A stretch of 36,295 nucleotides of DNA, from assembly GCA_026398615.1 (NCBI GenBank), contig JAPLSN010000038.1:1-36295 (forward strand), written 5' to 3'. Every line of letters begins with the position of its first letter. Position 1 is the stretch's first letter. Source of the DNA: Spirochaetota bacterium (GTDB lineage Bacteria; Spirochaetota; Spirochaetia; Treponematales; UBA12059). Of this stretch, positions 36,221 to 36,295 are shown piece after piece. The notes under the pieces are model-generated. The model searched no databases. It had not been told where the DNA came from and saw only the letters and a program-made list of their open reading frames with translations. Made by a program: the position numbers and the translations under genes.

Positions 36221-36250
36221 TTGACAAGGGCGTACGGACGAAAGTATAAA
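36221..36250 (+). promoter_or_regulatory. Downstream promoter P2 of the same operon
   Basis: TTGACA (36221-36226), an 18-base spacer and TATAAA (36245-36250). It lies 114 bases after P1 with the same spacer length. Two strong tandem promoters with no coding sequence behind them suggest a stable-RNA (rRNA or tRNA) operon just to the right, which is an inference. Confidence 0.7.
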
Positions 36251-36295
36251 GCACTGCTTCTGGCACGAAAACTGCTAAGGCAAACGGGATCTTCA

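Noticed and set aside
1-36295. CRISPR array or prophage
   Set aside because: No regularly spaced direct repeats and no phage structural or integrase genes were seen.

Overview
The window looks like the chromosome of a GC-rich free-living or gut spirochaete. The main reason is the phenylalanyl-tRNA synthetase pair at 30.5-34.0 kb: the alpha chain has an N-terminal winged-helix extension and the beta chain is short, which is the archaeal/eukaryal type known in Spirochaetes and rare in other bacteria. The species cannot be named from the sequence alone.

The first half (0.6-17.0 kb) is a nearly self-contained formate/selenium region. It holds an OFA-family transporter (oxalate/formate-type), a MobB-like/MobA fusion for the molybdenum or tungsten bis-MGD cofactor, a NuoE-NuoF fusion that acts as a diaphorase, and a selenocysteine formate dehydrogenase whose gene is interrupted by an in-frame TGA at 6171. 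A rubrerythrin-like gene lies convergent to it. The complete selenocysteine machinery follows: tRNA-Sec (anticodon TCA), selA, selB and selD, with 4-base ATGA overlaps between the last three. selD is itself a selenoprotein gene, with an in-frame TGA at codon 18, so its true start is at 12268 in the ATGA overlap with selB. Both TGA codons are followed by SECIS-like hairpins. A divergent LysR gene then faces a selenium/sulfur supply operon: YedE-like membrane protein, YedF/TusA-like carrier, class-V aminotransferase (cysteine desulfurase-like) and DUF3343. Together these genes would take up and activate selenium, charge tRNA-Sec, and insert Sec into the formate dehydrogenase and into SelD.

From 17.3 to 27.2 kb the content is more ordinary: a lipoprotein-like or exported DUF4384 protein, a CASTOR/POLLUX-like ion channel, a GPH-family sugar symporter, FdhD (the sulfurtransferase that activates formate dehydrogenase), TatA and TatC, a glycogen debranching enzyme on the minus strand, and a fumarylacetoacetate-hydrolase family protein. 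From 27.4 to 36 kb come a large protein joining receiver-like domains to a PEP-synthase nucleotide-binding domain, pheS, pheT, a small membrane protein and a ComM/YifB ATPase. The window ends in two tandem strong sigma-70-type promoters with no gene behind them, probably the leader of a stable-RNA operon just outside. The left edge cuts through an apparent IS30-type transposase next to a PIN-domain remnant.

Several non-coding structures stand out: a 77-base interrupted hairpin after the formate dehydrogenase gene, and two long hairpins sharing the core TGTTGAAAA between pheS and pheT. I saw no CRISPR array and no phage genes. All identifications are by reading motifs; no database search was run.
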